Numbered from the stretch's first letter, positions 42,791-52,290 are shown. The stretch is 64,000 nt of DNA from Mesorhizobium sp. (GCF_004963255.1 NZ_SUGA01000004.1:224209-288208), one strand, 5' to 3'. Notes: generated from the sequence alone by a model not told the origin. Made by a program: numbers and translations.

Positions 42791-43031
42791 CGTTTCCTGA
42801 TCCAACCCGCTGGAGGCTTAGCCGTTGCGGCCGGCCGCTGTAAGGGCCAACTGGCTGCGAAAGCGTATGTTCCAGCCACTCCCTGTCAGGAGCCCCGGCG
42901 CTGCCATAAGCCCGCGCATCCTCCCCTTCCGTCATGTCGCTTCCCTCGCCCTAGTGGTCGCCGCCTCCTCACCGGCTGCATGGCCGCCGGTCCATTATGC
43001 CGGCCAATTTCGCATTCTCACGAGGCTTCTC

Positions 43032-44609
43032 ATGACCGCCGCCCTTCATCCCGCCGAGCCGGCACCGGCTACCGATCGCGCCCGCCGTGGCGGCCGCGCG
43101 GGCAAGCGCGCCGGCGGCGCGGCCTCTTTCGAACAGCCCGCCTTCCGGCAGTTGAAGAATCCGCTGACGCCGACCAAGTTCGTGTCCGACGACGAGCTGG
43201 AATCGATCCACCTCGCCTCGCTGCGCGTGCTGAAGGAGATCGGCGTCGACGTTCTGCACGAGGAAGCCCGCCGCATCATGAAGGCGCGTGGCGCCGATGT
43301 GCGCGAAGGCTCGGAGCGCGTGCGCTTCGACAGCGACATGATCCTCGAGCTCGTCTCGCACTGCCCCTCGGAATTCACGCTGCACGCCCGCAACCCGGCG
43401 CACAATCTGCGCTTCGGCGGCAACAACCTCATCCTGTCGATGATGGCTTCCGCGCCCAACTGCTCCGATCTCGACCGCGGCCGCCGGCCCGGCAACCAGG
43501 CGGACTACCGCAACTTCCTGCGCCTGGCGCAGATGCACAACATCCTGCAATGCACCGGCGGCTATCCGGTGGAGCCGATCGACATCCATCCGTCGGTGCG
43601 GCACCTGGAATGCATCCGCGACCTCGCCATGCTGACCGACAAGGTCTTCCACATCTATTCGCTCGGCAAGGAGCGCAATGTCGACGGCATCGAGATCACC
43701 CGCATCGCCCGCGGCATCAGCCGCGAGCAACTGATGGCCGAACCGTCGGTCTTCACCATCATCAACACCAATTCGCCGCTCAAGCTCGACGTGCCGATGA
43801 TGGAAGGCATCATCCAGATGGCGAGCATGGGCCAGGCCGTGATCGTCACCCCGTTCACGCTGTCGGGCGCCATGGCGCCCGTCACCGTCGCCGGCGCGTT
43901 GGTGCAGCAGAACGCCGAGGCGCTTTCCGGCATCGCCTTCGCGCAAATGGTCAAGAAAGGCGCGCCGGTCGGCTATGGCGGCTTCACCTCCAACGTGGAT
44001 ATGAAGTCCGGCGCGCCGGCCTTCGGCACACCCGAATACATGAAGGCGCAGCTCGTCGGCGGCCAGCTCGCCCGCCGTTACAACATCCCCTACCGCACCT
44101 CTAACACCTGCGCCGCCAACACGGTCGATGCGCAGGCCGCCTATGAAAGCGTGTTCTCGCTGTGGGGCGCGATCCAGGGCGGCGGCAATCTGATGATGCA
44201 CGGCGCTGGCTGGCTGGAAGGCGGCCTGCGCTGCTCCTACGAAAAGACGATCCTCGACATCGACCTGTTGCAGATGGTTGCCGAGTTCCTCACCCCCCTC
44301 GATCTCTCCGAGGACGCGCTCGGCTTCGACGCCATCCAGTCGGTCGGCCCCGGCGGCCATTTCTTCGGCACCCAGCACACGCAGGAGCGCTACAAGACCG
44401 CCTTCTACTCGCCGATCGTCTCCGATTGGCGCAACTTCGAAACCTGGACCGAGGCCGGCTCGCCGACGGCGATGGAACGCACCAACAAGGTGTGGAAGGA
44501 GCGCCTTGCCTCCTACGAAGAGCCGTATATGGATCCGGCCATCCGCGAGGAACTCAACGATTTCGTCGAAAAACGCCGCGCCGAAGGCGGCGCGCCGACG
44601 GATTTCTGA
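43032..44609 (+). CDS. MttB-family (trimethylamine/quaternary amine) corrinoid methyltransferase, copy 1
   Basis: A 525-residue MttB superfamily protein. After a low-complexity Arg/Gly/Ala tail (about 35 residues) comes the TIM barrel. Visible stretches are ALASLRVLKEIGVDV-like, GTGGYPVEPIDIHPSVRHL-like, VTPFTLSGAMAPVTVAGALV, GFTSNVDMKSGAPAFGTPEY and MMHGAGWLEGGL. The frame has no internal amber codon, so this is a non-pyrrolysine homologue. Characterised members of that type demethylate quaternary amines such as glycine betaine, proline betaine or carnitine to a corrinoid protein. A dimethylglycine/sarcosine dehydrogenase-like gene follows 105 bases downstream; the only corrinoid protein gene is at 61235. 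GAGG lies upstream of the ATG at 43032. Confidence 0.9.
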   Translation: MTAALHPAEPAPATDRARRGGRAGKRAGGAASFEQPAFRQLKNPLTPTKFVSDDELESIHLASLRVLKEIGVDVLHEEARRIMKARGADVREGSERVRFDSDMILELVSHCPSEFTLHARNPAHNLRFGGNNLILSMMASAPNCSDLDRGRRPGNQADYRNFLRLAQMHNILQCTGGYPVEPIDIHPSVRHLECIRDLAMLTDKVFHIYSLGKERNVDGIEITRIARGISREQLMAEPSVFTIINTNSPLKLDVPMMEGIIQMASMGQAVIVTPFTLSGAMAPVTVAGALVQQNAEALSGIAFAQMVKKGAPVGYGGFTSNVDMKSGAPAFGTPEYMKAQLVGGQLARRYNIPYRTSNTCAANTVDAQAAYESVFSLWGAIQGGGNLMMHGAGWLEGGLRCSYEKTILDIDLLQMVAEFLTPLDLSEDALGFDAIQSVGPGGHFFGTQHTQERYKTAFYSPIVSDWRNFETWTEAGSPTAMERTNKVWKERLASYEEPYMDPAIREELNDFVEKRRAEGGAPTDF

Positions 44610-44714
44610 TCACCTTTGTTGGGCCGGATGAGCAGTCGACCCCCACTCCGTCGAGCTTCGCTTAGCCTCCATACCAATCATTCAATTCAGTCTCTATAAA
44701 ACGGACCTATCTTC

Positions 44715-47285
44715 ATGAAATCCCATGTAAAAGCGGTTGTCATCGGCGGCGGCGTCGTCGGCTGCTCGGTGCTTTATCATCTCGCCAAGGCCGGCTGGAC
44801 CGACATCATGCTGATCGAGCGTTCGGAGCTGACGTCCGGCTCGTCCTGGCATGCGGCTGGCGGCTTCCATACGCTGAACGGCGACCCCAACGTCGCCAAG
44901 CTGCAGGCCTACACGGTCCAGCTCTACAAGGAGATCGAGGAGCTCTCCGGCCAGTCCTGCTCGCTGCATCTGACCGGCGGCGTCATGATGGCGGACACGC
45001 CTGAGCGCATGGACTTCCTGCGGTTGGCTCACGCCAAGGGCCGTTATCTCGGCATGGACACCGAGCTGATCACGCCGTCGGAAGCCAAGGCCATGTTCCC
45101 GCTGATGGACGAGAAGAACTTCGTCGGCGCCATGTGGGATCCGGTCGAGGGCCATCTCGATCCGTCCGGCACCACCATCGCCTATTCCAAGGCGGCCAAG
45201 AAGCTCGGCGCGGAGATCGTGCTGCGCAACCGCGTCGTCGATCTCACGCAGCAGCCGGACGGCACCTGGAACGTCGTCACCGAGCAAGGCACGGTCCACG
45301 CCGAGCATGTCGTCAACTGCGGCGGCCTGTGGGCGCGCGAAATCGGCCGCATGGTCGGCGTCGAGCTGCCGGTGCTGGCGATGGAGCATATGTACCTCTT
45401 GACCGAGCCGATGCCGGAGGTCGAGGAATTCAACAAGTCGACCGGCCGCGAGATGATCGGCGTGCTCGACTTCAAGGGCGAGATCTACACGCGCCAGGAG
45501 CGCAACGGCATCCTGCTCGGCACCTATGAGAAGGCCTGCAAGCCCTGGTCGCCGGTCAACACGCCCTGGGATTTCGGCCATGAGCTTTTGCAGCCCGACA
45601 TCGACCGCATCGCGCCTTCGCTGGAGATCGGCTTCAAGCATTTCCCCGGCATCGAGAAGGCCGGCATCAAGCAGATCATCAACGGTCCCTTCACCTTCGC
45701 GCTCGACGGCAACCCGCTGGTCGGCCCGGTGCAGGGCCTGACCAATTTCTGGTGCGCCTGCGCCGTCATGGCCGGCTTCAGCCAGGGCGGCGGCGTCGGC
45801 CTGGCGCTCTCCAACTGGATGGTGCATGGCGATCCGGGCTTCGACGTCTGGGGCATGGACGTCGCCCGCTTCGGCGAATGGGCGACGCTGCGCTACACCA
45901 ACGCCAAGGTGCGCGAGAACTATTCGCGCCGCTTCTCGATCCGCTTCCCAAACGAGGAACTGCCGGCCGCCCGTCCCGCGCAGACGACGCCGCTCTACGA
46001 CACCATGCTCGCCAACAACGCGGTCATGGGCGATAGCTGGGGCCTGGAAACCCCACTCTGGTTCGCGCCGAAGGGCACGGAGCCGAAGGACATCGTGTCC
46101 TTCCACCGCTCCAACGATTTCGGCCCGATCGGCGAGGAAGTGCGCGCCACGCGCGAGAGGGTCGGCGTCACCGAGATCGCCAACTTCGCCAAATACGAAG
46201 TGTCCGGCCAGGGCGCGGAGGATTTCCTCAACCGGCTGATGACGAACCGCATGCCGAAGGTCGGCCGCATCGTGCTGACCCCGATGGTCAACGAGTTCGG
46301 CAAGCTGATCGGCGACTTCACCATCGCCAAGTCAGGCGAAGACCGTTTCATGATCTGGGGCTCGTCGGCCGCGCAGAAATACCATATGCGCTGGTTCGAG
46401 AAGCATCTGCCCAAGGATGGGTCGGTGCGCATCCACCGCTTCGACCAGACGCTGGTGGGGCTCTCGATCGCCGGACCGAAGTCGAGGGACCTGCTGCAGA
46501 AGCTGGTCGATGTCGACGTCTCGACGAAGGCCTTCCGCTTCATGGATTTCCGCGAGATGGCGGTCGGCGGCGCGCCCTGCATGGTCAACCGCATCACCTA
46601 TACCGGCGACCTCGGCTACGAGATCTGGATGGCGCCAGCCTATCAGCGCCTGGTCTACAAGGCGATCAAGGAGGCGGGCGAGGAATTCGGCCTCGTCGAT
46701 TTCGGCATGCGCGCGCTGCTGTCGATGCGTCTGGAGAAGAACTTCCCGACCTGGTTCCGCGAGTTGCGCCCGATCTACGGTCCGTTCGAAGGCTCGATGG
46801 AGCGCTTCATCAAGCTGGAGAAGAACGACTTCATCGGCCGCGAGGCATCGGCCAAGGAGCAGGCCGAGGGTCCGAAACTGCGCCGCGTCTCCTTCATCGT
46901 CGACGCCGTCGATGCCGACGTGATGGGCGACGAGCCGATCTGGGCCAAGGTCAGCAAGGACTATGGCACGGTCGAGAAGCCGCATGGCTACGGCGCGCCG
47001 CGCTTCGATGAGACCGGCAAGGAAGTGCGCGGATCGAAGGCCGCCGAAGGCGCCTCCGCCGTGCGCGGCATCGTCGATGGCGAATGGCGCGTCGTCGGCT
47101 GGGTGACGTCGGGCGGCTATGCGCATTACGTCCAGAAGTCGATGGCGCAGGGCTACGTCCCTGCCGCTCTCGCCGAGGACGAAAGCGCCGGCCTGTTCGA
47201 GATCGAGATTCTCGGCCACCGCCGCCCGGCCCGCATCAATGTCGAGCCGCCCTTCGACCCGAGCGGCGAGAAGATGCGGACCTGA
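44715..47285 (+). CDS. FAD-dependent oxidoreductase/GcvT fusion, dimethylglycine/sarcosine dehydrogenase-like
   Basis: A protein of 856 residues with three parts. The N-terminal FAD domain (about 1-400) has AVVIGGGVVGCSVLYHLAKAG and GSSWHAAGG; His46 aligns with the His that binds FAD covalently in dimethylglycine dehydrogenases. An FAO-type linker follows (about 400-450). The C-terminal half is a folate-binding GcvT fold (NFAKYEVSGQGAEDFLNRL, GDLGYEIWMAP). The family oxidatively demethylates N-methylglycines and passes formaldehyde-level carbon to tetrahydrofolate. Placement right behind an MttB gene fits stepwise glycine betaine breakdown, though the exact substrate is unproven. Confidence 0.88.
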   Translation: MKSHVKAVVIGGGVVGCSVLYHLAKAGWTDIMLIERSELTSGSSWHAAGGFHTLNGDPNVAKLQAYTVQLYKEIEELSGQSCSLHLTGGVMMADTPERMDFLRLAHAKGRYLGMDTELITPSEAKAMFPLMDEKNFVGAMWDPVEGHLDPSGTTIAYSKAAKKLGAEIVLRNRVVDLTQQPDGTWNVVTEQGTVHAEHVVNCGGLWAREIGRMVGVELPVLAMEHMYLLTEPMPEVEEFNKSTGREMIGVLDFKGEIYTRQERNGILLGTYEKACKPWSPVNTPWDFGHELLQPDIDRIAPSLEIGFKHFPGIEKAGIKQIINGPFTFALDGNPLVGPVQGLTNFWCACAVMAGFSQGGGVGLALSNWMVHGDPGFDVWGMDVARFGEWATLRYTNAKVRENYSRRFSIRFPNEELPAARPAQTTPLYDTMLANNAVMGDSWGLETPLWFAPKGTEPKDIVSFHRSNDFGPIGEEVRATRERVGVTEIANFAKYEVSGQGAEDFLNRLMTNRMPKVGRIVLTPMVNEFGKLIGDFTIAKSGEDRFMIWGSSAAQKYHMRWFEKHLPKDGSVRIHRFDQTLVGLSIAGPKSRDLLQKLVDVDVSTKAFRFMDFREMAVGGAPCMVNRITYTGDLGYEIWMAPAYQRLVYKAIKEAGEEFGLVDFGMRALLSMRLEKNFPTWFRELRPIYGPFEGSMERFIKLEKNDFIGREASAKEQAEGPKLRRVSFIVDAVDADVMGDEPIWAKVSKDYGTVEKPHGYGAPRFDETGKEVRGSKAAEGASAVRGIVDGEWRVVGWVTSGGYAHYVQKSMAQGYVPAALAEDESAGLFEIEILGHRRPARINVEPPFDPSGEKMRT

Positions 47286-47321
47286 CGCGCCCCATTGTTG
47301 GATTGCGCCGATTGCTGTGGC

Positions 47322-48881
47322 ATGGTCGATGGCCCGCTATCGGCGCATCAGCATGAGAAGACCACCCCCTTGCGGCAGCTAGAGAAATGGACCGATTGGC
47401 TCTGCGATGGACGGGGCGGTCCATTCAGCGCCGCGGTCGCGTCGGTCCTCGTCTACTGCCTGACGCAGATCGTGGCGATGACGCTGTTGTCCCATGTCGC
47501 GGGCACCGGCGTCGGCGTCGACGATTCCGAGCAGCTGATGGAGATGCGGTTTTTGGCCGCCGGCTACGGCAGTTCGCAGCCGCCTTTGTACACCTGGCTG
47601 GCGATCCTTGCGGCCTCTGTGGTCGGAACCAGCGTCCTTGCCCTCAAGATCGTCAAATACGGCTTGCTGGCGGCGGGGCTGACCGCCTATTTCACCGCCA
47701 TACGCCGCCTCGGCTACTCGAATCGCGCCGCTGCCGCCGGCATGTTCGGGCTGCTTCTGTTTCCCCAGATCTTCTGGGAGATGCAGCATGCCCTCACCCA
47801 CTCGGTCGCCATATTCTGTTTCACCTCGGTGCTGCTTCTGGCGCTGGTCGAAGCGGAAAAGCGGCGATCGGCCGTTGCCTATGCGTTTTTGGGCTTGGCG
47901 ACGGCGGCCGCGATGCTGTCGAAATACAACATCGTCATCTTCCTGGCCGCCCTGTTCCTGGCATCTCTGTCGGTCCGCGAAACGCGTGAGGCGATCTTCG
48001 ACCGTCGCTTCCTCATCAGCGTGGCGGTAGCGATCCTTGCCTGCCTGCCGACGCTTTATTGGAGCCTCACGCATTTGGACGATCTGCTCTCGCACCAGGG
48101 AGGCCTAGGCGTCGCCCAAGGCGGCAGCATCGCGAAAACGGCACTTCTCGGCATCCGCAGATTGGCCAACGCGATCGTCAATTTCGCTGGATTGCCGGTG
48201 GCGATCTTTGCCGTCGCCTACGGCCTGGCGATAAGAGAATGGACGGAACCGCCTCAGCCGGTACGGTGGCCGGAAAAACTGTTTTGGCGAGCCATCGTCC
48301 TTGGCCTTGTGGTCATGGTGACGGTCGTGCTGGCGGCGGGCATCACTCAGTTTCGCGACCGCTGGATGCTGCCCATCTTTATCCTCCTGCCGGCGGCTCT
48401 TGCCATGCGCTTCGACGCCATGGGCCAGAGGGGCCGCAAGACGCAAGCCACCATCGTCTTCGTCGGTGCTCTTCTTGCCGTCCTTGTGCTGCCGCTGAGC
48501 TGGTACATGCATCTGCACGGCGGCGACAGCCGCGGAGGCGTCGTGCGTTTGGATTACCGGTCGCTTTACGAGCAGATCAACGCTGACGGACCGGTCAAGA
48601 CCGTGGTGTCGAGCTGGTTCTGGGTCGGCAATCTGCGCCTGGTCGACGCCGATCTCATCGCGCTCGATGACGAGACACCGGACTTCGCCCCGTCGATCCG
48701 CGAGCCGGCGGTGCTTGTCCTGACCGATGACAGGGAATCGTCCTCGGACGTCTTCGAAGAGTTGGCGAGAGCCGGCTATGCGATGGACACTGTCCACCGC
48801 ACTGTCGAGGTGCCGCAGGCGCTCGGCTTCCCGCCGCGCAAGGTCACGATCACCAAACTGCATAAGAAGATCGCGCCGTAA
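47322..48881 (+). CDS. ArnT/PMT-like (GT39/GT83) membrane glycosyltransferase
   Basis: Polytopic membrane protein of about 519 residues with around ten helices in the first 400 residues and a periplasmic C-terminal domain. The first external loop carries VDDSEQLMEMRFLAAGYGSSQ and PPLYTWLAIL; the acidic pair DD and the QPPLY motif are marks of the PMT/ArnT superfamily, which uses polyprenyl-phosphate sugars to modify lipids, polysaccharides or proteins. The start is uncertain (ATG 47322, TTG 47371, both in frame). Its neighbours are metabolic, so it is probably independent. Confidence 0.82.
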   Translation: MVDGPLSAHQHEKTTPLRQLEKWTDWLCDGRGGPFSAAVASVLVYCLTQIVAMTLLSHVAGTGVGVDDSEQLMEMRFLAAGYGSSQPPLYTWLAILAASVVGTSVLALKIVKYGLLAAGLTAYFTAIRRLGYSNRAAAAGMFGLLLFPQIFWEMQHALTHSVAIFCFTSVLLLALVEAEKRRSAVAYAFLGLATAAAMLSKYNIVIFLAALFLASLSVRETREAIFDRRFLISVAVAILACLPTLYWSLTHLDDLLSHQGGLGVAQGGSIAKTALLGIRRLANAIVNFAGLPVAIFAVAYGLAIREWTEPPQPVRWPEKLFWRAIVLGLVVMVTVVLAAGITQFRDRWMLPIFILLPAALAMRFDAMGQRGRKTQATIVFVGALLAVLVLPLSWYMHLHGGDSRGGVVRLDYRSLYEQINADGPVKTVVSSWFWVGNLRLVDADLIALDDETPDFAPSIREPAVLVLTDDRESSSDVFEELARAGYAMDTVHRTVEVPQALGFPPRKVTITKLHKKIAP

Positions 48882-48897
48882 GGTGTGAGGGGGACGA

Positions 48898-50238
48898 ATG
48901 GACAAGCTGGGCTTCGGCCGCCATCGCAAGATCATGCCCTTCGAGCCCGGCTCGGTCGATGCGCTGCGCGGGGCCTCGCGCGACAAGGCGGCTTCGCTCA
49001 ACCAGCATGTGCTGGGCTACGGCGCGACAGCCGAAGCCGAATGGGCGACCGCCGGCATTGCGGCGCCCAACCTGCCCGCCATGCGGAGCTACCGGCTCGA
49101 GCGCATCCGCGCCGAGCTGAAGCGCCGGGACTATGCCGGCGCCCTGCTCTACGATCCGGTCAACATCCGCTACGCGACGGACTCGACCAACATGCAGCTC
49201 TGGGTCGCGCACAACCCGACGCGCCACTGTTTCGTCGCCACCGAAGGCCCGGTGGTGCTGTTCGACTATTTCTCCTGCGAGCACCTGTCCGACCATTCGG
49301 GCGTCGTCGACGAGGTGCGGCCGGCGGTATCGTGGATGTATCTCTACAGCGGCGAGTTGACCGACGCGAAGGTTCGCCGCTGGGGCGGCGGCATCGCCGA
49401 ACTCATTGACGAGCATGGCGGCGGCAACCGCCGCATCGCCGTCGACCACATCAATCCCGAAGGTGTCGAGGAGCTCGCCCGCCGCGGCATTTCCGTCGGC
49501 AATGGCGAGGCGGTGATGGAAAACGCGCGCCTCATCAAATCGCCGGACGAAATCCTCGCTATGCGCCGCGCCATCGTCGCCTGCGAGGCGGCGATGGGCG
49601 AGATGGAAGCTGTGCTCAAGCCCGGCATCTCCGAGAACGAGCTATGGGCGGAGCTGCATCGCGGCAATATCGCGCGCGGCGGCGAGTGGATCGAGACGCG
49701 GCTTCTGTCGTCCGGCCCGCGCACCAATCCCTGGTTCCAGGAATGCTCCTCGCGCGTCATCGAGAATGGCGACCTCGTCGCCTTCGACACCGACCTGATT
49801 GGTCCCTACGGTTTCTGCGCCGATCTTTCGCGCACCTGGCTTTGCGGCGACAGGCCGCCGTCGAACGAGCAGCGGGATCTGTTCCGCATCGCCGCAGACC
49901 AGATCGCCCATAACACGGATCTGATGCGGCCGGGCATCTCCTTCCGCGATCTCGTCGAGCGCTCGGCGGTGCCGCCGCACGATTGCTACCCCACGCGCTA
50001 CGGCGTGCTCTATCACGGCGTCGGCCTGGCGGACGAATATCCGACACTGCCGCACCCCGGCGATTGGACCACCGACACACCGGACGGCGTGCTCGAGCCC
50101 GGCATGGTGCTCTGCGTCGAAAGCTATATCGGCAGGCTTGGCGGGCACGAAGGCGTCAAGATCGAGGAACAGATCCTGATCACCGAGACCGGCAACGAGA
50201 AGCTGTCAGCTTACCCGCTGGACGAGCGGCTGCTCTGA
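48898..50238 (+). CDS. dddP: DddP-like DMSP lyase (M24 metallopeptidase fold)
   Basis: A protein of 446 residues, the length of marine DddP. Characteristic DddP stretches are present: NIRYATDSTNMQLWVAHNP, GGEWIETRLLSSGPRTNPWF, FDTDLIGPYGFCADLSRTW and HGVGLADEYP. The six metal ligands of the pita-bread fold are Asp297, Asp299, Asp309, His373, Glu408 and Glu423, each two residues later than the ligands reported for a marine DddP. DddP cleaves DMSP to acrylate and dimethyl sulfide. Terrestrial relatives may act on another substrate, and a plain Xaa-Pro peptidase remains possible though the specific motifs argue against it. AGGGGG precedes the ATG. It overlaps the convergent gene by 33 bases. Confidence 0.82.
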   Translation: MDKLGFGRHRKIMPFEPGSVDALRGASRDKAASLNQHVLGYGATAEAEWATAGIAAPNLPAMRSYRLERIRAELKRRDYAGALLYDPVNIRYATDSTNMQLWVAHNPTRHCFVATEGPVVLFDYFSCEHLSDHSGVVDEVRPAVSWMYLYSGELTDAKVRRWGGGIAELIDEHGGGNRRIAVDHINPEGVEELARRGISVGNGEAVMENARLIKSPDEILAMRRAIVACEAAMGEMEAVLKPGISENELWAELHRGNIARGGEWIETRLLSSGPRTNPWFQECSSRVIENGDLVAFDTDLIGPYGFCADLSRTWLCGDRPPSNEQRDLFRIAADQIAHNTDLMRPGISFRDLVERSAVPPHDCYPTRYGVLYHGVGLADEYPTLPHPGDWTTDTPDGVLEPGMVLCVESYIGRLGGHEGVKIEEQILITETGNEKLSAYPLDERLL

Positions 50239-51045
50239 CGCGCCGCCTTCGACCGCCGCGACGGCCTCGCGCATCGCGGCGACGATCGCGGCCGGGGTGG
50301 TCCTGGCGGTGATATAGGGCAGGCCCTTGCGCCGCGCTGTCCAGCCGACGACTTTGACACCCCGCGCGGCCGGCTCGAAGCGCTGCGCCAGCGCCCAGCT
50401 TTGGCAGTCGATCGCCGCGATATCGGCCCTGCCCTCGGCGATGGCGATGACCGACGACCGGTGGCCGCCGCTCTCGCCGCGCGAGGCGAAGATATCCAGG
50501 CTTTCGCCCATCGCCTCCAGGTCGCGCGTCAGCGCGATCAGCCCGGACATCGAATCGGGATTGTTGAAGATGAAGCGCTTGCCGCGCAGAAGATCGAGCG
50601 GGATGACGGCCTTGCCGTCCTGCGGCGAGGCAACCGACGAACCGCCATCCGCGGCCATCACCAGCGCGCTGGAATAAAGTTCGCCCTGCCCGCCCTCGAA
50701 CGCATCGTAGGTCGGCTGCGCGATCACCTGCACATGCCGGGCAATGCCGAGTTCCATCGGCCCCCAGCAGGTTTGCCCGAACAGAAGCGCCGGGCTCAGC
50801 CAGAGCTGGTGGAAATCGAACTCGTCCGGGGGCAGCGTCGCCGGGTCCGGCGCGATCACCTCACCGGCGGCGCCGAGGATCCCGCCGGGCACCGGCGGCA
50901 GATCACCATTGCGGCGCACGATCGTTTCCGGCGCGTCGATGCCCCTTTGCCGGAAGGCGTCACGCAGCCGCGCCCATCGCTCATCGACCTCGCCCCGCGC
51001 TTCGGGCCAGTCATACATCGGCAGGGCCGCAACGAACTTGCTCAT
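50206..51045 (-). CDS. PhnD-like phosphate/phosphonate-type binding protein, no signal peptide
   Basis: A 279-residue protein with a type 2 periplasmic-binding fold of the PhnD group (ALPMYDWPEARGEVDERW, LWLSPALLFGQTCWGPMELG, RFIFNNPDSMSGLIAL, AEGRADIAAIDCQSWAL). It starts directly with the domain: no signal peptide or lipobox is visible, and no permease or ATPase gene is adjacent. It may therefore act in the cytoplasm as a sensor or enzyme-like protein, or the start may be misplaced. Its last 33 bases overlap the end of the convergent DddP-like gene. Confidence 0.78.
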   Translation of the reverse strand: MSKFVAALPMYDWPEARGEVDERWARLRDAFRQRGIDAPETIVRRNGDLPPVPGGILGAAGEVIAPDPATLPPDEFDFHQLWLSPALLFGQTCWGPMELGIARHVQVIAQPTYDAFEGGQGELYSSALVMAADGGSSVASPQDGKAVIPLDLLRGKRFIFNNPDSMSGLIALTRDLEAMGESLDIFASRGESGGHRSSVIAIAEGRADIAAIDCQSWALAQRFEPAARGVKVVGWTARRKGLPYITARTTPAAIVAAMREAVAAVEGGASEQPLVQRVS

Positions 51046-51122
51046 GTCGAACAGCTTTCAAGGACAGGCGAACTTTGGCGCCTGCGTTCCGCCGCGAAAA
51101 AAGCGGGCGCGGAAAGTCGAAA

Positions 51123-52145
51123 TTACTCTTTCGGCGGCTCGGCCGGAACCGGCGCCGTGCCAAGCCCGCTCACATTGCGTGCCCTGACGCGCGGCTTGAA
51201 GGCGCGGCCGGGCTCCGGCGTGCGCCGCAGCACCGGATGGACGACCGGCTCCTTGGCCTTGAAAGCGTGGGCCTTGAGCATCGCGAAATAGTTCGGATAG
51301 GCATAACTGTTGTTCATCCGCAGCCACTCTTCGCGGCGCTCGCGAAACAGCTTTGGCAACCTATACCAGGCAATGGTCGGGCTCTTGTGATGAATGAAAT
51401 GCAGATTGTTGTTCAGGAACAGGAAGGAGAGCGGCGAACGCTCGACAATCACCGTGCGCCCCTCCGGATGCTCCGACCACTGGTGCTCCGCATAGGTGCG
51501 GATCGAGATCAGCGACTGGCCGAACCACACCGGCACCAGGATATAGAGCCAGAGCGGAATGCCGAAGCCAAACGTGACGATCGGCACCACAACCGCGAGA
51601 CCGATGGCATGCAGCAGCCAAGCCTTGCGGATCACCTTGTCGCCGGCAAGGATCTGCTTGGCGTCGTCGATGAAGAAGCCAACCGAGGACAGCAACGGCC
51701 CGAGAATGAAGCGGCCGACCATCGTGTTGTTGATCTTGAGCAGAAGCTTCATCGTCGGCGGCAGTTCCTCGTGCATCCAGAGCGCCTGGTAATAGCTCTC
51801 CGGATCGTCGAGCGGATCGGTCAGCCGCTCGTCCGCGTGATGACGAAGGTGGATGGTCTTGAAGCGGCGGAACGGCCACACCATGCCGATCGGCAAGAAG
51901 ACGAAGGCTTCATTGATCCTGCCGTTGCGGGTCGGATGGCCGTGCGACACCTCATGCATCAGCGAGGATTGCAGAGCCAGGATAAAGGGCAGGATGGCAA
52001 GCGCCAAAAGCGGATAAGATGGCCACAGCAGCAAGCCTATTGCGAACCACGCACCGTAGCAGAAGAGAATGAGGCAGACTGTCGGCCATTCGATTGCCGG
52101 TGCGCTGCTGCGTCTCTTGTTCATGCCGGTATTCGTGCTTGCCAT
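51123..52145 (-). CDS. Membrane fatty acid desaturase
   Basis: A protein of about 340 residues with four hydrophobic segments and the three His boxes of membrane di-iron desaturases: HEVSHGH, HLRHHADE and HFIHHK. The order and spacing fit acyl-lipid desaturases and related hydroxylases. It probably introduces a double bond into a membrane or special lipid; position and substrate are unknown. In-frame starts at 52181 (GTG), 52145 and 52124 are all possible; 52145 gives MASTNTGMNKRRSS. It is divergent from an XRE-type regulator, which may control it. Confidence 0.88.
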   Translation of the reverse strand: MASTNTGMNKRRSSAPAIEWPTVCLILFCYGAWFAIGLLLWPSYPLLALAILPFILALQSSLMHEVSHGHPTRNGRINEAFVFLPIGMVWPFRRFKTIHLRHHADERLTDPLDDPESYYQALWMHEELPPTMKLLLKINNTMVGRFILGPLLSSVGFFIDDAKQILAGDKVIRKAWLLHAIGLAVVVPIVTFGFGIPLWLYILVPVWFGQSLISIRTYAEHQWSEHPEGRTVIVERSPLSFLFLNNNLHFIHHKSPTIAWYRLPKLFRERREEWLRMNNSYAYPNYFAMLKAHAFKAKEPVVHPVLRRTPEPGRAFKPRVRARNVSGLGTAPVPAEPPKE

Positions 52146-52274
52146 GCTATCGACCACTGCCTTCCAGTCGCCGGAACCCACCCGATTCCTGACAGCATTG
52201 TGTCAGGAGCCTATCGTTGCCGCAACGCGACAAAGCGCACAAACTGTTGCGAGTGCGCATTTTCAGCCGCATAT

Positions 52275-52290
52275 GTTATACATTGTAAAC
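52275..52290. promoter_or_regulatory. Candidate XRE operator between desaturase and regulator genes
   Basis: The sequence GTTATACATTGTAAAC contains the perfect palindrome TACA-T-TGTA (52279-52287), in an AT-rich pocket of a GC-rich region. It lies between the divergent desaturase and XRE genes, 84 bases upstream of the regulator start. Position and symmetry fit an operator for the regulator; nothing else supports it. Confidence 0.35.

Noticed and set aside
42969..44378. 469-codon open frame antisense to mttB copy 1
   Set aside because: Shadow frame; composition is dominated by His, Arg and Gly and the sense strand encodes an intact MttB-family protein.
44694..46106. 470-codon open frame antisense to the FAD-GcvT gene
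   Set aside because: Shadow frame with no ribosome site or recognisable domain.
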